Source: RPQJ01 sp963846885 (lineage in GTDB: Bacteria > Pseudomonadota > Gammaproteobacteria > Steroidobacterales > Steroidobacteraceae). From it: 64,000 nt of DNA. Numbering within the stretch: position 1 is the first letter of the stretch; the number at the start of each line of letters is the position of its first letter. Below the pieces are notes generated by a model. That model saw nothing but the letters and a program-made list of their open reading frames with translations, had not been told where the DNA came from and made no database searches. Below, in pieces: positions 30,816 to 40,641 of the stretch. Location: NCBI GenBank assembly GCA_963846885.1, contig CAWJXS010000020.1, forward strand, positions 372,001 to 436,000, in the 5' to 3' direction. Both the position numbers and the translations under genes were made by a program.

Positions 30816-32291
30816 GTGCGGCAAGCGGCCTTACTGATAGCGAGCATCGGTTGCCTGGTCGGCGCAGTGGCGACGGCGGCGCCATTGCAGTTCGAGGTCA
30901 CCAGCGCCTGGGACGGCTGGAGTCGTCCTGGACGCGTGACGGAAGCCCGCGTGATCCTGCGGTCGCAGGAACCTGTGAGCGCAGAGTTGACCGTCACGTC
31001 GGGCGAACCCGTCGTCCAGTCCACCGTGCAACTGGCTCCCGGCGAACAGGCCCGCCTCTCCATACCGGTGCAGGCCAACGAGCGAATCACGGCAGTGGTC
31101 GCGTCCGCCGGAATGAAACCCGAGCGCCGTGAGATCGGACTGTCGCTCGCGGAAGCACCGCTGCTGGCCTGGGTGGCGCCTGCCGTGCCGGCGCAGCCGC
31201 CGCCCGGATTTCATGTCATTGCGTTCGATACCGCAGCGTTGCCGGAGAACGCCGGCGCCTACTCGAGCATCGATGCGCTGGTCATCGACCGCGCGATGAT
31301 CGGCGCGCTCACCGAGCGTCAACTGGGCGCGTTGCTGTCGTTCCTGGCAGGTTGCGGTCGGACGGTAATGATCAGCGACACTCCGGCCGCGGCCGGAATG
31401 TTGCAGGGCGCCGTGGGCTGCGGTGGTCGCAACTTCGCAGAGGCAGCCTCGCCAGGCGCCGCGCTCGCCAGCCTGAACGTGATCCTCGACTCGGCCGGCA
31501 GTGACGTACCGCACGCGACTTCGCTCGCCACGCTGGGGGGCCATGAACTCGACGCCTGGTACCTGGCCGTCGCGGTGGTCGCCATCGGCATGGCTGCGAT
31601 GGCGCTCGCGGGGATTTTCACCTCATCGCTCGTCACGGCCATCCTGGTGCCGGCGCTCGCCACCCTGGCCGGCCTGTGGTTCATGCAATCCCGACCGGTG
31701 GATGCGCGCTTGCTGGTGTGGGCCGAAGCTCGCAGCGGCGATCGGCTGGCGCAGTACGGCGGGCTGCAGCGTGCGATGTCGTCACGTCGAGGCGACTTCG
31801 ACGTGCCCGTGCTGGCGGTGCTTGCAAACCCGCATTCCTGCAACGTCGGCAAGCCGAAAACATGGGCGTGGGATGCGCAGGCGCAGCGCTACGCATCGGC
31901 CCGTTTTGCCGGGCGGCTGTTCGCAAACGCATCGCTCTGCTATTCCGGATCATTCCCTGTGACGCGCGATGCGGTTGCGCAGACAAGCGCTGCGGGCCAT
32001 CTCGAACTGCGCAATGCGGGTCCGGCGGCCCTGCCACGAGGGGCGCTCGTCCGGGACGGTCGCCTGTATTCGCTGCCGCCGCTGGCGCCCGGCGCGGTAC
32101 TTGCCCTGGACCCCGGGCCAGGCCTGCAACCCGCCGACGTCATCGAGCGCGAGGCGATCGCACGCACACCCTTCGACAGGTTGGCGATCCTTTGGCCGCT
32201 CGACCTGCAAAGCGTCGACAAGGCGCCGCCCAGCGGGCAGGCCTGGCTGCTGCTGCAAGTCGGGGCAGGGCCAGGGCAGGTGCAACAGTGA
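30816..32291 (+). CDS. Large membrane-anchored periplasmic protein of the VWA module
   Basis: A 491-aa protein. GTG start, then a signal-like segment (ALLIASIGCLVGAVATAAP). A beta-rich N-terminal domain resembling the CARDB/BatD type (FEVTSAWDGWSRPGRVTEAR) is followed by a gatase-like region (VIDRAMIGALTERQLGALL) and two adjacent membrane helices near residues 245-295 (YLAVAVVAIGMAAMALAGIF, VTAILVPALATLAGLWF). The remainder is periplasmic. I do not recognise a named family. Position and architecture fit the accessory proteins of MoxR/DUF58/BatA-type loci. Its stop overlaps the GTG start of the next gene. Confidence 0.55.
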   Translation: MRQAALLIASIGCLVGAVATAAPLQFEVTSAWDGWSRPGRVTEARVILRSQEPVSAELTVTSGEPVVQSTVQLAPGEQARLSIPVQANERITAVVASAGMKPERREIGLSLAEAPLLAWVAPAVPAQPPPGFHVIAFDTAALPENAGAYSSIDALVIDRAMIGALTERQLGALLSFLAGCGRTVMISDTPAAAGMLQGAVGCGGRNFAEAASPGAALASLNVILDSAGSDVPHATSLATLGGHELDAWYLAVAVVAIGMAAMALAGIFTSSLVTAILVPALATLAGLWFMQSRPVDARLLVWAEARSGDRLAQYGGLQRAMSSRRGDFDVPVLAVLANPHSCNVGKPKTWAWDAQAQRYASARFAGRLFANASLCYSGSFPVTRDAVAQTSAAGHLELRNAGPAALPRGALVRDGRLYSLPPLAPGAVLALDPGPGLQPADVIEREAIARTPFDRLAILWPLDLQSVDKAPPSGQAWLLLQVGAGPGQVQQ

Positions 32292-32773
32292 GTACGCGGC
32301 TCGGCCTCGCGCTCGGGATCACGCTGGCCACCGCGACCGCAGTCTGGTGGCTGGGCGCGACTCGCGTCGCCCTGCAGAGCGGCGGCGAAACTGCACCGTG
32401 GGCCGCGCAGGCGCTGTTCGTGCTCGCCGTACTGCGTGCGATGCTGATTGCCGTGGCAGCGCCGCGAATCGCCGCGGGCGCCGGTTACTCGGCCGGTGTT
32501 CGCAGCGCCATTCCCATCGTCACGGCGGCATGGCCCGTCGTCGCGCTGGCGTGGACGGCGAGCGTCGATAGCATTGCGCGCACCGTGCTCGTAGAGATCG
32601 CGCTTCTCGGCGGCGCGCTTGCCGCGCCGGTGGTCGGGGCGGTGCTGGCGCGGTGGCGTCGCGGCAGTGCGTCGGCCCTGCCCCTGGCGTCGCTGTCCGG
32701 CATTGCCCTGGCATGCGGCGTGTGGCTGCTGTCCGTCCACTGGCGTCAGCTGGTCGACTGGGCGTATGCGTAA
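32288..32773 (+). CDS. Small polytopic membrane protein of the VWA module
   Basis: 161 aa with about five hydrophobic segments (LGLALGITLATATAVWWLGA, AAQALFVLAVLRAMLIAVAA, VTAAWPVVALAWTASVD, LVEIALLGGALAAPVVGAVL, LSGIALACGVWLLSV). GTG start at 32288 overlaps the previous stop (GTGA), and its own stop overlaps the start of the next gene by 8 bases, so it is embedded in one translational chain. No family recognised. Confidence 0.55.
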   Translation: MSTRLGLALGITLATATAVWWLGATRVALQSGGETAPWAAQALFVLAVLRAMLIAVAAPRIAAGAGYSAGVRSAIPIVTAAWPVVALAWTASVDSIARTVLVEIALLGGALAAPVVGAVLARWRRGSASALPLASLSGIALACGVWLLSVHWRQLVDWAYA

Positions 32774-33834
32774 CCCGACGACACGCTTGTTCGAAGCGGT
32801 GCGCCGCCGGCTGCTGCTGCTGCGACTGGCAACGGCGCTGCGCAGTGCGGCGTGGGCCGCCGCCGCAATCCTGGCCGCCCTGACGCTAGTGCACCTGTTC
32901 GTGACTCGTCTCGACGTGACCACCGTCTTCGCCGCAGCCGCCCTGCCCTGGCTCGTCGCAGCAGGCTGGATCGCGAGTCAGCGAATCCCGCGCGAGCAAT
33001 GCGCGGCCTGGGCTGATCGCCACCTCGAGGGTAAATCTGCTTACGCGACGTTGCTGGAGACGGTCGGCGAGCAGTCCGCAACACCTGCATCACCCGCTGT
33101 CGAGCGACTGCTGCAGTGGATCGAAGTGGCCGCACCGCGCAGCGAGGCGATGCTGCAGGCGCGGCCGTTGCAGATGCGCCTGGCCAAGCCGGTCATGGCC
33201 ATGTGTGTAAGTGCTGCGCTCGCCGCCATCCTGCTGCAGATTCCCGCGCAATACACCGCAGCGCGACTGAGCACCTCCGCTGCCCCCCCGATGTCGCAGG
33301 CCGAACTCGCTGCGGACGTCACGACCGAGCCTGGCAAACCGCCTGCCACGGGCGGGACCGCCGCCCCGGCGGCGGCGGCTCGGGGCAACCGCGGGCCAGC
33401 GCGCGAGGCTCCAACCGGCGCCGAACTGGCTGCTGCGACCAATGCGGGCGAAGACAGCGGCCAAAAGGCGCTGGCGTCGCACGACGGCGCCGGCCACCGG
33501 TGCGTCCGGTTCCCGTGCCGCCTCCGGCGGCCGCGAGGCAGGCGACAGCGCTGACACGCTCGAGGACACTGGATTCTCTACGGCCTGGCAGGGGGAACTG
33601 GCTCGCCAGCTGTTGACCGCGGCAGCCCCGGCAGACAGCGCACCCACGCGCGCGGATCCTGCGCGCGCCGGCGACTACGCGGCTGCACCCGGGCCGCTTG
33701 ACGATCCCTCGGCGATGGCCCGCATTGTTGCGGCGCCCGCGGTGTCGCCGGAGGCCCGGCCACGGGGACCGGTCGGACCTGCGGAGCAGGCTTACATCCG
33801 CGCATACTTCTCCGGCTCCGGAGCATCACAATGA
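32766..33834 (+). CDS. Two-helix membrane protein with Ala/Pro-rich tail (one frameshift)
   Basis: About 355 aa. Two N-terminal helices (ALRSAAWAAAAILAALTLVH, TVFAAAALPWLVAAGWI), a soluble segment (QCAAWADRHLEGKSAYATLL) and a third helix (LAKPVMAMCVSAALAAILL) precede a low-complexity Ala/Pro/Thr tail. The frame breaks near 33480; the tail continues TLEDTGFSTAWQGELARQLL and ends AYIRAYFSGSGASQ. The layout resembles DUF4175-type proteins that accompany MoxR/DUF58 genes, but I cannot confirm the family. The stop overlaps the ATG of the MoxR gene. Confidence 0.55.
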
Positions 33835-34832
33835 ACAAGACCGAACCCGCAGACCCCTCCTTCCCCGTGGCGCACAGGCAACTGAACGACGTCTGTGCCG
33901 CGCTCGAAGGAGTGATCGTCGGGCAGCAGGAGGTCGTTCACGGCATCGTGACCGCCGTTTTTGCCGGCGGCCACGTGCTGCTGGAAGGACTGCCCGGGCT
34001 GGGCAAGACCCATCTCGCCAAGGCACTGGCCGCCACGCTCGGCCTGCAGTGGTCGCGCGTGCAATGCACGCCGGACCTCATGCCAGCGGACGTCACGGGC
34101 TCCGAGATCTTCAGCACGACGCCCGGCGGTGGCTCCGAGTTCGTGTTCAGGCCCGGCCCGGTATTTGCGCAGCTGCTCCTGGTGGACGAGATCAACCGGG
34201 CCACGCCACGCACCCAGGCCGCGCTGCTCGAAGCCATGCAGGAAATGCAGGTGACGCACGCGGGCACGAGCCGACCGCTGCCGCAACCGTTCTGCGTGCT
34301 CGCGACGCAGAACCCCATCGAACTCGAGGGCACCTATCCGTTGCCCGAAGCGCAGCTCGATCGCTTCATGTTCAAGATCAAGGTGCCCTATCCGGCGCGT
34401 GATTCGCTGCGGCGCATGCTGGACATTTCGCTCGATGCGGAACCCGCCAACCACCTGCCAGCCGTGCTCGATCCCGCCGAGGTCCTCAGGCTCTCGGCCC
34501 TGTGTCGCTCGGTGCTGGTCGCGGAAGGCTGCAAGCAGGCCGCGGTCGAACTGGTGCTCGCGACGCAACCGGCCAGTGCAGCGGCGCATTCACCTGCGCA
34601 AGCGCACATCCGCTACGGCGCCAGCCCACGCGCGCTGCAGTCGCTGTTGCGCTCGGCTCGCGTCTGCGCCGTGCTCGCCGGCCGCTCGCACCTGGCCGTC
34701 GACGACATCGCCTCGGTCGCGCTGCGCACGCTGCGTCACCGCGTACTGCTGAAGCTGGAAAGCGAGCTGGAGGGCCACGACGCAGACACCGTGCTGCAGG
34801 AAATCATCGAGCGATGGCGACGGGAGCACTGA
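33831..34832 (+). CDS. MoxR-family AAA+ ATPase
   Basis: A 333-aa cytoplasmic ATPase thought to act as a chaperone for assembly of VWA-domain proteins. It has Walker A GLPGLGKTHLAKALAATLG, Walker B LLLVDEINRATPRTQAALLE, sensor 1 PFCVLATQNPIELEGTYPLP and the arginine region QLDRFMFKIKVPYP. A C-terminal lid domain follows. It starts inside the stop of the preceding membrane gene and runs 19 bases into the DUF58 gene, so production is tightly coupled. Confidence 0.93.
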   Translation: MNKTEPADPSFPVAHRQLNDVCAALEGVIVGQQEVVHGIVTAVFAGGHVLLEGLPGLGKTHLAKALAATLGLQWSRVQCTPDLMPADVTGSEIFSTTPGGGSEFVFRPGPVFAQLLLVDEINRATPRTQAALLEAMQEMQVTHAGTSRPLPQPFCVLATQNPIELEGTYPLPEAQLDRFMFKIKVPYPARDSLRRMLDISLDAEPANHLPAVLDPAEVLRLSALCRSVLVAEGCKQAAVELVLATQPASAAAHSPAQAHIRYGASPRALQSLLRSARVCAVLAGRSHLAVDDIASVALRTLRHRVLLKLESELEGHDADTVLQEIIERWRREH

Positions 34833-35710
34833 ACCCGGCAGCGCTGCCGAGCCACGCCGAGCTCCGCTCGTTCGCTCGAGTGGCTGCGCACCTGCTGACG
34901 GAACATGCGACGCAGGGGCTGGGCCCGCGCACAGTGCGCCGGCGCGCCGGCGCAGGACTGCAGCACCTCGATCACCGCGACTACGCGCCGGGCGACGAGG
35001 TTCGTCACATCGACTGGCGGCAGACCGCGCGCCGACAGCGCCCGGTCATCCGGCAGTTCGAGGCCGAGACGTCGGGCGACTGGTTCCTGCTGCTCGACGC
35101 GAGTTCTTCGATGGCGACGGGCGGCGCGCGAAAATGGCAGGCGGCCGTCAGCGCCACGACCGCCATGGCATTCGCGCTGCTGGAACTCGGCCACCGCGTT
35201 GCGATCGTCGCATTCGCGTCGGACGTGCTGGCCGTGTGCCCACCGGGGCGCGGAGCGCGACACTTCCCACAGGTGGTTCGCACGCTGCTCGCGCTGCGCC
35301 CAGCCGAGTCGGCCGCGCACTCCAATCTTGCCGCCTGCGCACGCCGCTTGCGGGGCACGGCGTCGGGCTTCGTCGTGAGTGACTTCCTCGGGCCCGCGGA
35401 CCTGCGACCGTCCCTGGCGGCCCTGCGGGAACGCTGCGTGCAACTGCATGCACTCGAGGTGCATGCCACCGCGGACCTGCAACTGCCCGGCCCCGGTCCG
35501 TTCGAACTCTACGACGTCGAGTCCGGTGCGACAGCGAACTGCAGTGGTCGAGCGGCGGCCGAGTCAGCGGCGCGAGCCGCGCACGCCGCCCTGTTGCTGC
35601 GGCTCCAGCGCTTCTCTACCCGCAGCGGCATCGCCTTCACCGCGTGGGACGTGGCGCAGCCGTGGCAGCGCGTGCTCGTCGACCACCTGCTGCGAGCCCA
35701 CGCCGCGTGA
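34814..35710 (+). CDS. DUF58-domain protein
   Basis: A 298-aa protein. The DUF58 signature RRAGAGLQHLDHRDYAPGDE, then VRHIDWRQTARRQRPVIRQF is present. It is followed by a VWA-like fold with a degenerate metal site WFLLLDASSSMATGG. The C-terminal half continues the fold (SGFVVSDFLGPADLRPSLAA). DUF58 proteins occur almost always next to MoxR ATPases, and usually are soluble or membrane-associated partners. Starts at ATG 34814 within the MoxR gene; its stop overlaps the ATG of the next gene. Confidence 0.88.
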   Translation: MATGALNPAALPSHAELRSFARVAAHLLTEHATQGLGPRTVRRRAGAGLQHLDHRDYAPGDEVRHIDWRQTARRQRPVIRQFEAETSGDWFLLLDASSSMATGGARKWQAAVSATTAMAFALLELGHRVAIVAFASDVLAVCPPGRGARHFPQVVRTLLALRPAESAAHSNLAACARRLRGTASGFVVSDFLGPADLRPSLAALRERCVQLHALEVHATADLQLPGPGPFELYDVESGATANCSGRAAAESAARAAHAALLLRLQRFSTRSGIAFTAWDVAQPWQRVLVDHLLRAHAA

Positions 35711-37280
35711 TGACCCTGGCGACACCGGCCTGGCTGCTGGGGCTGCTGCTCGTGCCCGCCCTCTGGTACCTGCATCGCAGCGGTCCGATCCTGCGCCGTC
35801 ATCCGGTCGCGAGCCTCGACCTCTGGCAGGACGAAAGCGCGCGCGCGGCGCAGGCCGGCGAGCGGCGTCCACCCGATCCCGCCTGGCTCCGGCGCGCTGC
35901 GATTCTCTCCCTGCTCTGTATCGCGCTCGCCGAACCACAATGGCAGCGACCCGCTGCGCGAGTGACGCTGTGGGTCGACGATTCACTGAGCATGCTGACC
36001 CTCGAGGACGGTGAGACCCGGCTCGACCGTGGACTTGCGGCTCGCGCAAGCCGCGCTGCGCGAGTCGGCCGTGCGTGACGTGATCGTGCGACCGCTCAGC
36101 AATCCCACCCGTGCCTACGGTCCCGTCGGCACGACGACGCAGGCGCTCCGGTCCAATGCCGGCACACATGAACCCCGGCCTCCAGCGCCGGACGCGCTCG
36201 CTCGCGGTCGTGCGCATTGGCTGGTGACGGACGGCGCGGACGACGAGGTCAACTCGTGGCTTGGCAACGCGAACGTCGAGCGGGTGATCCAGGTGGCCTC
36301 GACCGCGCGCAATGTCGGCATCGCTCGCGTCACGGTGCGTCCACAACCTGCCGACCAGGATGCGGCGGCGATCCAGGTACTGCTGCGGAACGGCAGCTCC
36401 GAGCCCGAGTCGCGCACCGTCGAGGTGTCGGCAGGCCAGGGCATGCTCGCGTCGCGCCCCGTCGCGCTCGGGCCCGGCGCGAGCGTGACGCTGCAACAGG
36501 TCGTGCCGCTGCCGATGCAGCAACTGACCGTGCGCCTGGTACCGGCCGACGCATTGCCACAGGACGATCGCGCCGTCGTCGACGGTGCCCCGCTGACCAC
36601 CATCGCCGTGCACGTCGACTCGTCATGCCCGGTCGAAGTGACACGGTCCATCGGCGCTCACCCCGCGCTGCGGGTCACGACGAGCCGGGACGCCGGACTC
36701 ATCGTCGACTGCGGGTCAGCCTGGACCGGCCGCGTACCAGTGCCCCGCATGGTGTTGCGCCAGGGACCGCCCGAACAGTTCGATGCCTCCTCCTTGCTCT
36801 GGTCGCAAGCAGCTGCGTGGGCGCCTCCACTGGTCGCAAGCTTCCCCTTGCGCACGCGTGGGCGCCTCGATGCGCCACACCCGGCAGACGCGGTGTTACT
36901 GGCCGCGGGCGACGTGCCGCTGGTGATCCGGCGCGCAGGAATCCCTCGCACCGTGGAGACGACGCTCGACCTGGGCGCGGCCGAGTTGACAGGGCACCGA
37001 CACAGTGCCGCTGCTGTTTGCATTCCTGGCCGACGCCGCACTCGATGCATCGCTGCTGGATCGCAGCGCCGGGCTCGCCCGGGGCGACAACGCGTCGCAG
37101 GTCGAGCCACGCGCCGTCCTCGAGGCGCAGCGGCGGTCGCTCGACACGACGCGCGACGATGAAGCGCCTTTCATCTGGCCCTTTGTATGGCTTGCAGTCG
37201 CGCTGTTGGCGTGGGATGCGCTGTCGCTCGCGCGGCGATTGCTGCGCGACCATGGCCCGCGTGCATCCACGGTCGCATGA
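35710..37280 (+). CDS. BatA-like membrane protein (two frameshifts)
   Basis: About 522 aa. The N-terminus is the BatA/aerotolerance module: PAWLLGLLLVPALWYLHRSG, a second helix (RRAAILSLLCIALAEPQW) and a VWA-type start VTLWVDDSLSML. An extra T near 36035 breaks the frame; the body reads AQAALRESAVRDVIVRPLSN and GSSEPESRTVEVSAGQG, then periplasmic beta-rich sequence. An extra G near 36992 breaks it again; the C-terminus has the helix PFIWPFVWLAVALLAWDAL. Likely a membrane protein partner of the MoxR/DUF58 pair. The final VWA gene starts inside its stop. Confidence 0.75.
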
Positions 37281-39778
37281 CAGCGCCTGCCCTGCGTAGC
37301 GGAATGGCGCTGCTGCTCGAACTGGCAGCACTGGTTCTGCTCGTCCTCGCGCTGCTCGGCCACCCCTGGCCAGTACCGCGTGCCACGGCATCCGTGTTCT
37401 TGCTCGCGGACCGCTCAGCCAGCATGCCGCCCGCCGCCCTGCAACAAGCGGTGGCCGATACCGCTGCCGGCATTCTTGCGCTGAACCCTGCAACTGAATT
37501 GCATCTGATCGACTTTGCCGGCCAGGCCGGCCCGGCGCGACGCATCCGCTCGCAGGCCGACGCTGCGCGCACGCCTGCGTCGGACGAACTCCTGCCGCAG
37601 GCAACCAACCTCGCCGAGCCGATTGCCAGGGCGCTGTTCGACGAGAACATACCGCGACCGGCCGCATTGGTGATCCTCTCCGACGGCAACGCAACTGCGG
37701 GTGATACGGCCCGCGCGCTCGAAGGTGCCGCGAGTGCCGGGATCCCAGTGCTCTGGCGCACTGTCGCAGCGTTGCCCTCCGCGCCGCGCATCGGCGAGGT
37801 GCTGGCCCCTGCACGGGCGCGCCCGGGTCAGCACATCCCCGTCACCGTCCGCTTGACCGGCACGACGGACCGGCCCTCACGACTCGTAGTCTCCGCGCAA
37901 AATGCCTCGCTGCCGGACGTTTCTGCGGAGATCCCCGCGGGCGACCTGGGTTCCGTCACGTTGACGCTGCAAGCTCGCGGCGCGGGACCGCTGCTGCTGG
38001 ATGTGGCACTGACCGAGGCAACCACGAACCGGCTCGTGGACGAGATAGAACTTGCCGCGGTGATCGACGTCGAGCCGCCCGCCGCGGTGCTTTATGTCGC
38101 CGATCAGCCTTCGGCGCTGGCGCAGAGCCTGCAGGCCGGAGGCTGGACGTTCGCCACGGTGACATCACGCCAGTTGGACGGACTGGCCGCGGAGTTCCAG
38201 CGTTATGCCGCCGTGATACTCGATGACGTGCCGGCAACCGCTGCGCGTCCGACGACGTGGGAGGCGTTGGCCAGCGCGGTGCGCGACCACGGCACAGGAC
38301 TGCTCGTACTCGGTGGTAGCCGTTCGTTTGCGGCGGGCTCCTATCGCGAATCCAGGCTCGAAGCGTTGCTGCCCGTCGTGTCGCGTCCCGCCGCGCTCGG
38401 CGATGCTGCTGCGGTAGCATTCGTGGTCGACAAGTCCGGGAGCATGGGTGCTTCCGCTGCCGGGGTCGACCGCTTGCGGCTGGCACAGCGGGCCGTCGTC
38501 GAAACCGCGAACGGGCTTACGGATCGCGACTTCGCCTCGCTGATCGTGTTCGACGTGGCCACGCGGGAACTCATTCCGCTGACAGGCGCCGCGCAGTTCA
38601 GGCAAGCCGTCGCCGCGCCGTGGGCAGCGCAGCCCCGCGGCGGAACCCACGTCGCGCCGGCCATTGAGAAGGCCGTTGCTCAGCTGGAGACTGCGGCGGC
38701 ACCTCGTCGGATCCTGGTCCTGGTCACCGATGGCTTCGTGGATGAAGCGCCCATAGCGAACCTCCGGGGCCGACTGTCGCGCGCGCGTATCGAAGTGATC
38801 GCGCTTGCCGTCGGCGCCGATGCCAATGTGGCGACGCTGGCAGGACTGGCCGATGCAGGACGGGTCACCCTCCTGCACGCAGGTGAAGCGGCCGAGCTGC
38901 CGTCACTGATGCGCGGCAGCCTGGAGACACTACGAGCGCCCATCGAACGGGGCGCGATCGCGGCGCGAGCGCTGCGACCACTGCCATTCGGGCCGCCGCC
39001 GGGACGTGAATGGCCGGCGGTGGCTGCTTATGCAGTGACGTCGCCGCGCCCGGACGCAGTCATCCATGTCGAGTCGGCTCGCGGCGATCCACTGATCGCG
39101 TATCGGCAGGAAGGTCTCGGCCGCACCGTGGCCGTGCTGCCAGGGCTCGGCGCGTGGACGCCCGCTTGGCTCCGCTGGCAGGACTGGCCTGCACTCGCGG
39201 GCGGCCTGGTCGAATGGGTGGCCCTTGACGAGGGCCGGCCTGGCCTCGTCGTCCGCGCCACCGACCTGCCGATGGACATCCGCGTCGATGTCGAGCGCGC
39301 GAGTGACGGTCGCTGGTCAGAGCAATTACCGCGGCAGTTGCAGGTGCAACGTCCCTCCGGCCGCACTCAACAGGAACCGCTCCAGCCGTCCGCACCCGGC
39401 CGCACGAGCATCCTCCTGCGCGAGCCGGAGCCGGGTCTATATACGTTCACTGCCGTGACAACTGACGGTGCGCAGCGACTGACGCACTTGCGACAACCGC
39501 GGCGCGAGCGCGGCGAGCCAGGAGCCAACCCAGTCCTCGATACGTGGCGCACGAATGGCCTGATCCGCGAATGGTCACCCGCGGCACTGGCGCAAGCCGC
39601 GAGGGCGACGCCCGCAGCGCCTGCGCATGCCTACTTGCCGCTGCTCATCGCGCTGCTGCTGTTTTTCTGCGGCGTCGTACTGGACAGGTTACCCCGCTGG
39701 AACCCGGGACCCGTCGTCCGCTACCTGACGGCGCTCAGGCGCCGCGACTCGCAACGAGGCGGCGAGCCTGGTCCTTGA
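37277..39778 (+). CDS. VWA and glutamine-amidotransferase-like membrane protein
   Basis: An 833-aa protein with an N-terminal helix (ALLLELAALVLLVLALLG) and a C-terminal helix (AYLPLLIALLLFFCGVVL). Between them lie a first VWA-like domain (FLLADRSASMPPAALQQAV), a gatase-like domain (VILDDVPATAARPTTWEALA, GLLVLGGSRSFAAGSYRESR) and a second VWA with an intact metal site (VAFVVDKSGSMGASAAGVDR, with DxSxS, and LVLVTDGFVDEAPI). This architecture is the usual last member of MoxR/DUF58/BatA loci. The gene is intact. Its last 44 bases overlap the tail of the converging exonuclease gene. Confidence 0.85.
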   Translation: MTAPALRSGMALLLELAALVLLVLALLGHPWPVPRATASVFLLADRSASMPPAALQQAVADTAAGILALNPATELHLIDFAGQAGPARRIRSQADAARTPASDELLPQATNLAEPIARALFDENIPRPAALVILSDGNATAGDTARALEGAASAGIPVLWRTVAALPSAPRIGEVLAPARARPGQHIPVTVRLTGTTDRPSRLVVSAQNASLPDVSAEIPAGDLGSVTLTLQARGAGPLLLDVALTEATTNRLVDEIELAAVIDVEPPAAVLYVADQPSALAQSLQAGGWTFATVTSRQLDGLAAEFQRYAAVILDDVPATAARPTTWEALASAVRDHGTGLLVLGGSRSFAAGSYRESRLEALLPVVSRPAALGDAAAVAFVVDKSGSMGASAAGVDRLRLAQRAVVETANGLTDRDFASLIVFDVATRELIPLTGAAQFRQAVAAPWAAQPRGGTHVAPAIEKAVAQLETAAAPRRILVLVTDGFVDEAPIANLRGRLSRARIEVIALAVGADANVATLAGLADAGRVTLLHAGEAAELPSLMRGSLETLRAPIERGAIAARALRPLPFGPPPGREWPAVAAYAVTSPRPDAVIHVESARGDPLIAYRQEGLGRTVAVLPGLGAWTPAWLRWQDWPALAGGLVEWVALDEGRPGLVVRATDLPMDIRVDVERASDGRWSEQLPRQLQVQRPSGRTQQEPLQPSAPGRTSILLREPEPGLYTFTAVTTDGAQRLTHLRQPRRERGEPGANPVLDTWRTNGLIREWSPAALAQAARATPAAPAHAYLPLLIALLLFFCGVVLDRLPRWNPGPVVRYLTALRRRDSQRGGEPGP

Positions 39779-40628
39779 TCATTCGGCCAAATCCCTGCGA
39801 ATCGCAGAATGCATCCAGCGTCGAGAGGTCGGGCGGCAACCGCCGCAATTCGCTGATGCGACTGACCGGCAACGGCATGTCGCAGGCTATCGCGGTGAGC
39901 CGGCGCGAAAGCAGCGCCGTCTCGCGATGCTCGCGCAGGCTTGCAGCGACGAACGTCGCGTTGCGGAACTTGAGCTTGCCGATCTCGTCGATGCTGTCGA
40001 GCACGCCGTCGAGCGTGTGGAAATGCTTGAGCAGCGTCTGCGCCGTCTTGCGTCCAATGCCCGGCACGCCCGGGATGTTGTCGACCGCGTCGCCCATCAG
40101 GGCGAGGAAATCCGCCATGCGCTCAGGGATGACGCCGAAGCGCTCCGCGATGTCGTCGTAGCCGTAGCGGACGTCGGCCACTGCGTCCCAGTAGACGTCG
40201 ACAGTCGACAGCAACTGGGTCAGGTCCTTGTCGCGACTGACGATGGTGACGGGCAAGCCCGCTGCGCGCGCACGGGTCGCGAGCGTGCCGATGATGTCGT
40301 CGGCTTCGTAGCGCGAGCTGCCGTAGTGCGGCACGCCGAGCGCGGTGCAGACCTCGCGGCACAACGCGAACTGCCGCTTCAACTCGAGCGGCGCGGGCTC
40401 GCGGTTCGCCTTGTACTGCGGGTAGATCTCGTTGCGATAGCCCACCTCGAGGCTTTCGTCGAACGCCACGGCGATGTGCCGCGGCGATTCCTTCTCGAGC
40501 AGCTCGGCGAGGAAACGCGCGAACCCAAGCACGGCGTTCACGGCGTTGCCGTCGCGGTCGACGACCTCGACGGGCACCGAGAACCACGCGCGGAAGATGA
40601 AGACGCTGGCGTCGACGAGATAGATCAT
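39735..40628 (-). CDS. 5'-3' exonuclease (PolI N-domain/ExoIX-like)
   Basis: A 297-aa flap-endonuclease-family protein. Acidic metal-site motifs occur in YLVDASVFIFRAW, RYEADDIIGTLATRARA and IVSRDKDLTQLLSTVDVYWD. The helix-hairpin-helix region is MGDAVDNIPGVPGIGRKTAQ. Length fits a stand-alone exonuclease rather than part of DNA polymerase I. It probably acts in DNA repair or flap removal. ATG at 40628 is preferred because the family begins directly with MIYLVDAS. The gene overlaps the converging VWA gene by 44 bases and follows the hydroxylase after 13 bases. Confidence 0.9.
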   Translation of the reverse strand: MIYLVDASVFIFRAWFSVPVEVVDRDGNAVNAVLGFARFLAELLEKESPRHIAVAFDESLEVGYRNEIYPQYKANREPAPLELKRQFALCREVCTALGVPHYGSSRYEADDIIGTLATRARAAGLPVTIVSRDKDLTQLLSTVDVYWDAVADVRYGYDDIAERFGVIPERMADFLALMGDAVDNIPGVPGIGRKTAQTLLKHFHTLDGVLDSIDEIGKLKFRNATFVAASLREHRETALLSRRLTAIACDMPLPVSRISELRRLPPDLSTLDAFCDSQGFGRMIKDQARRLVASRGA

Positions 40629-40641
40629 GGCGCGTCGACGC

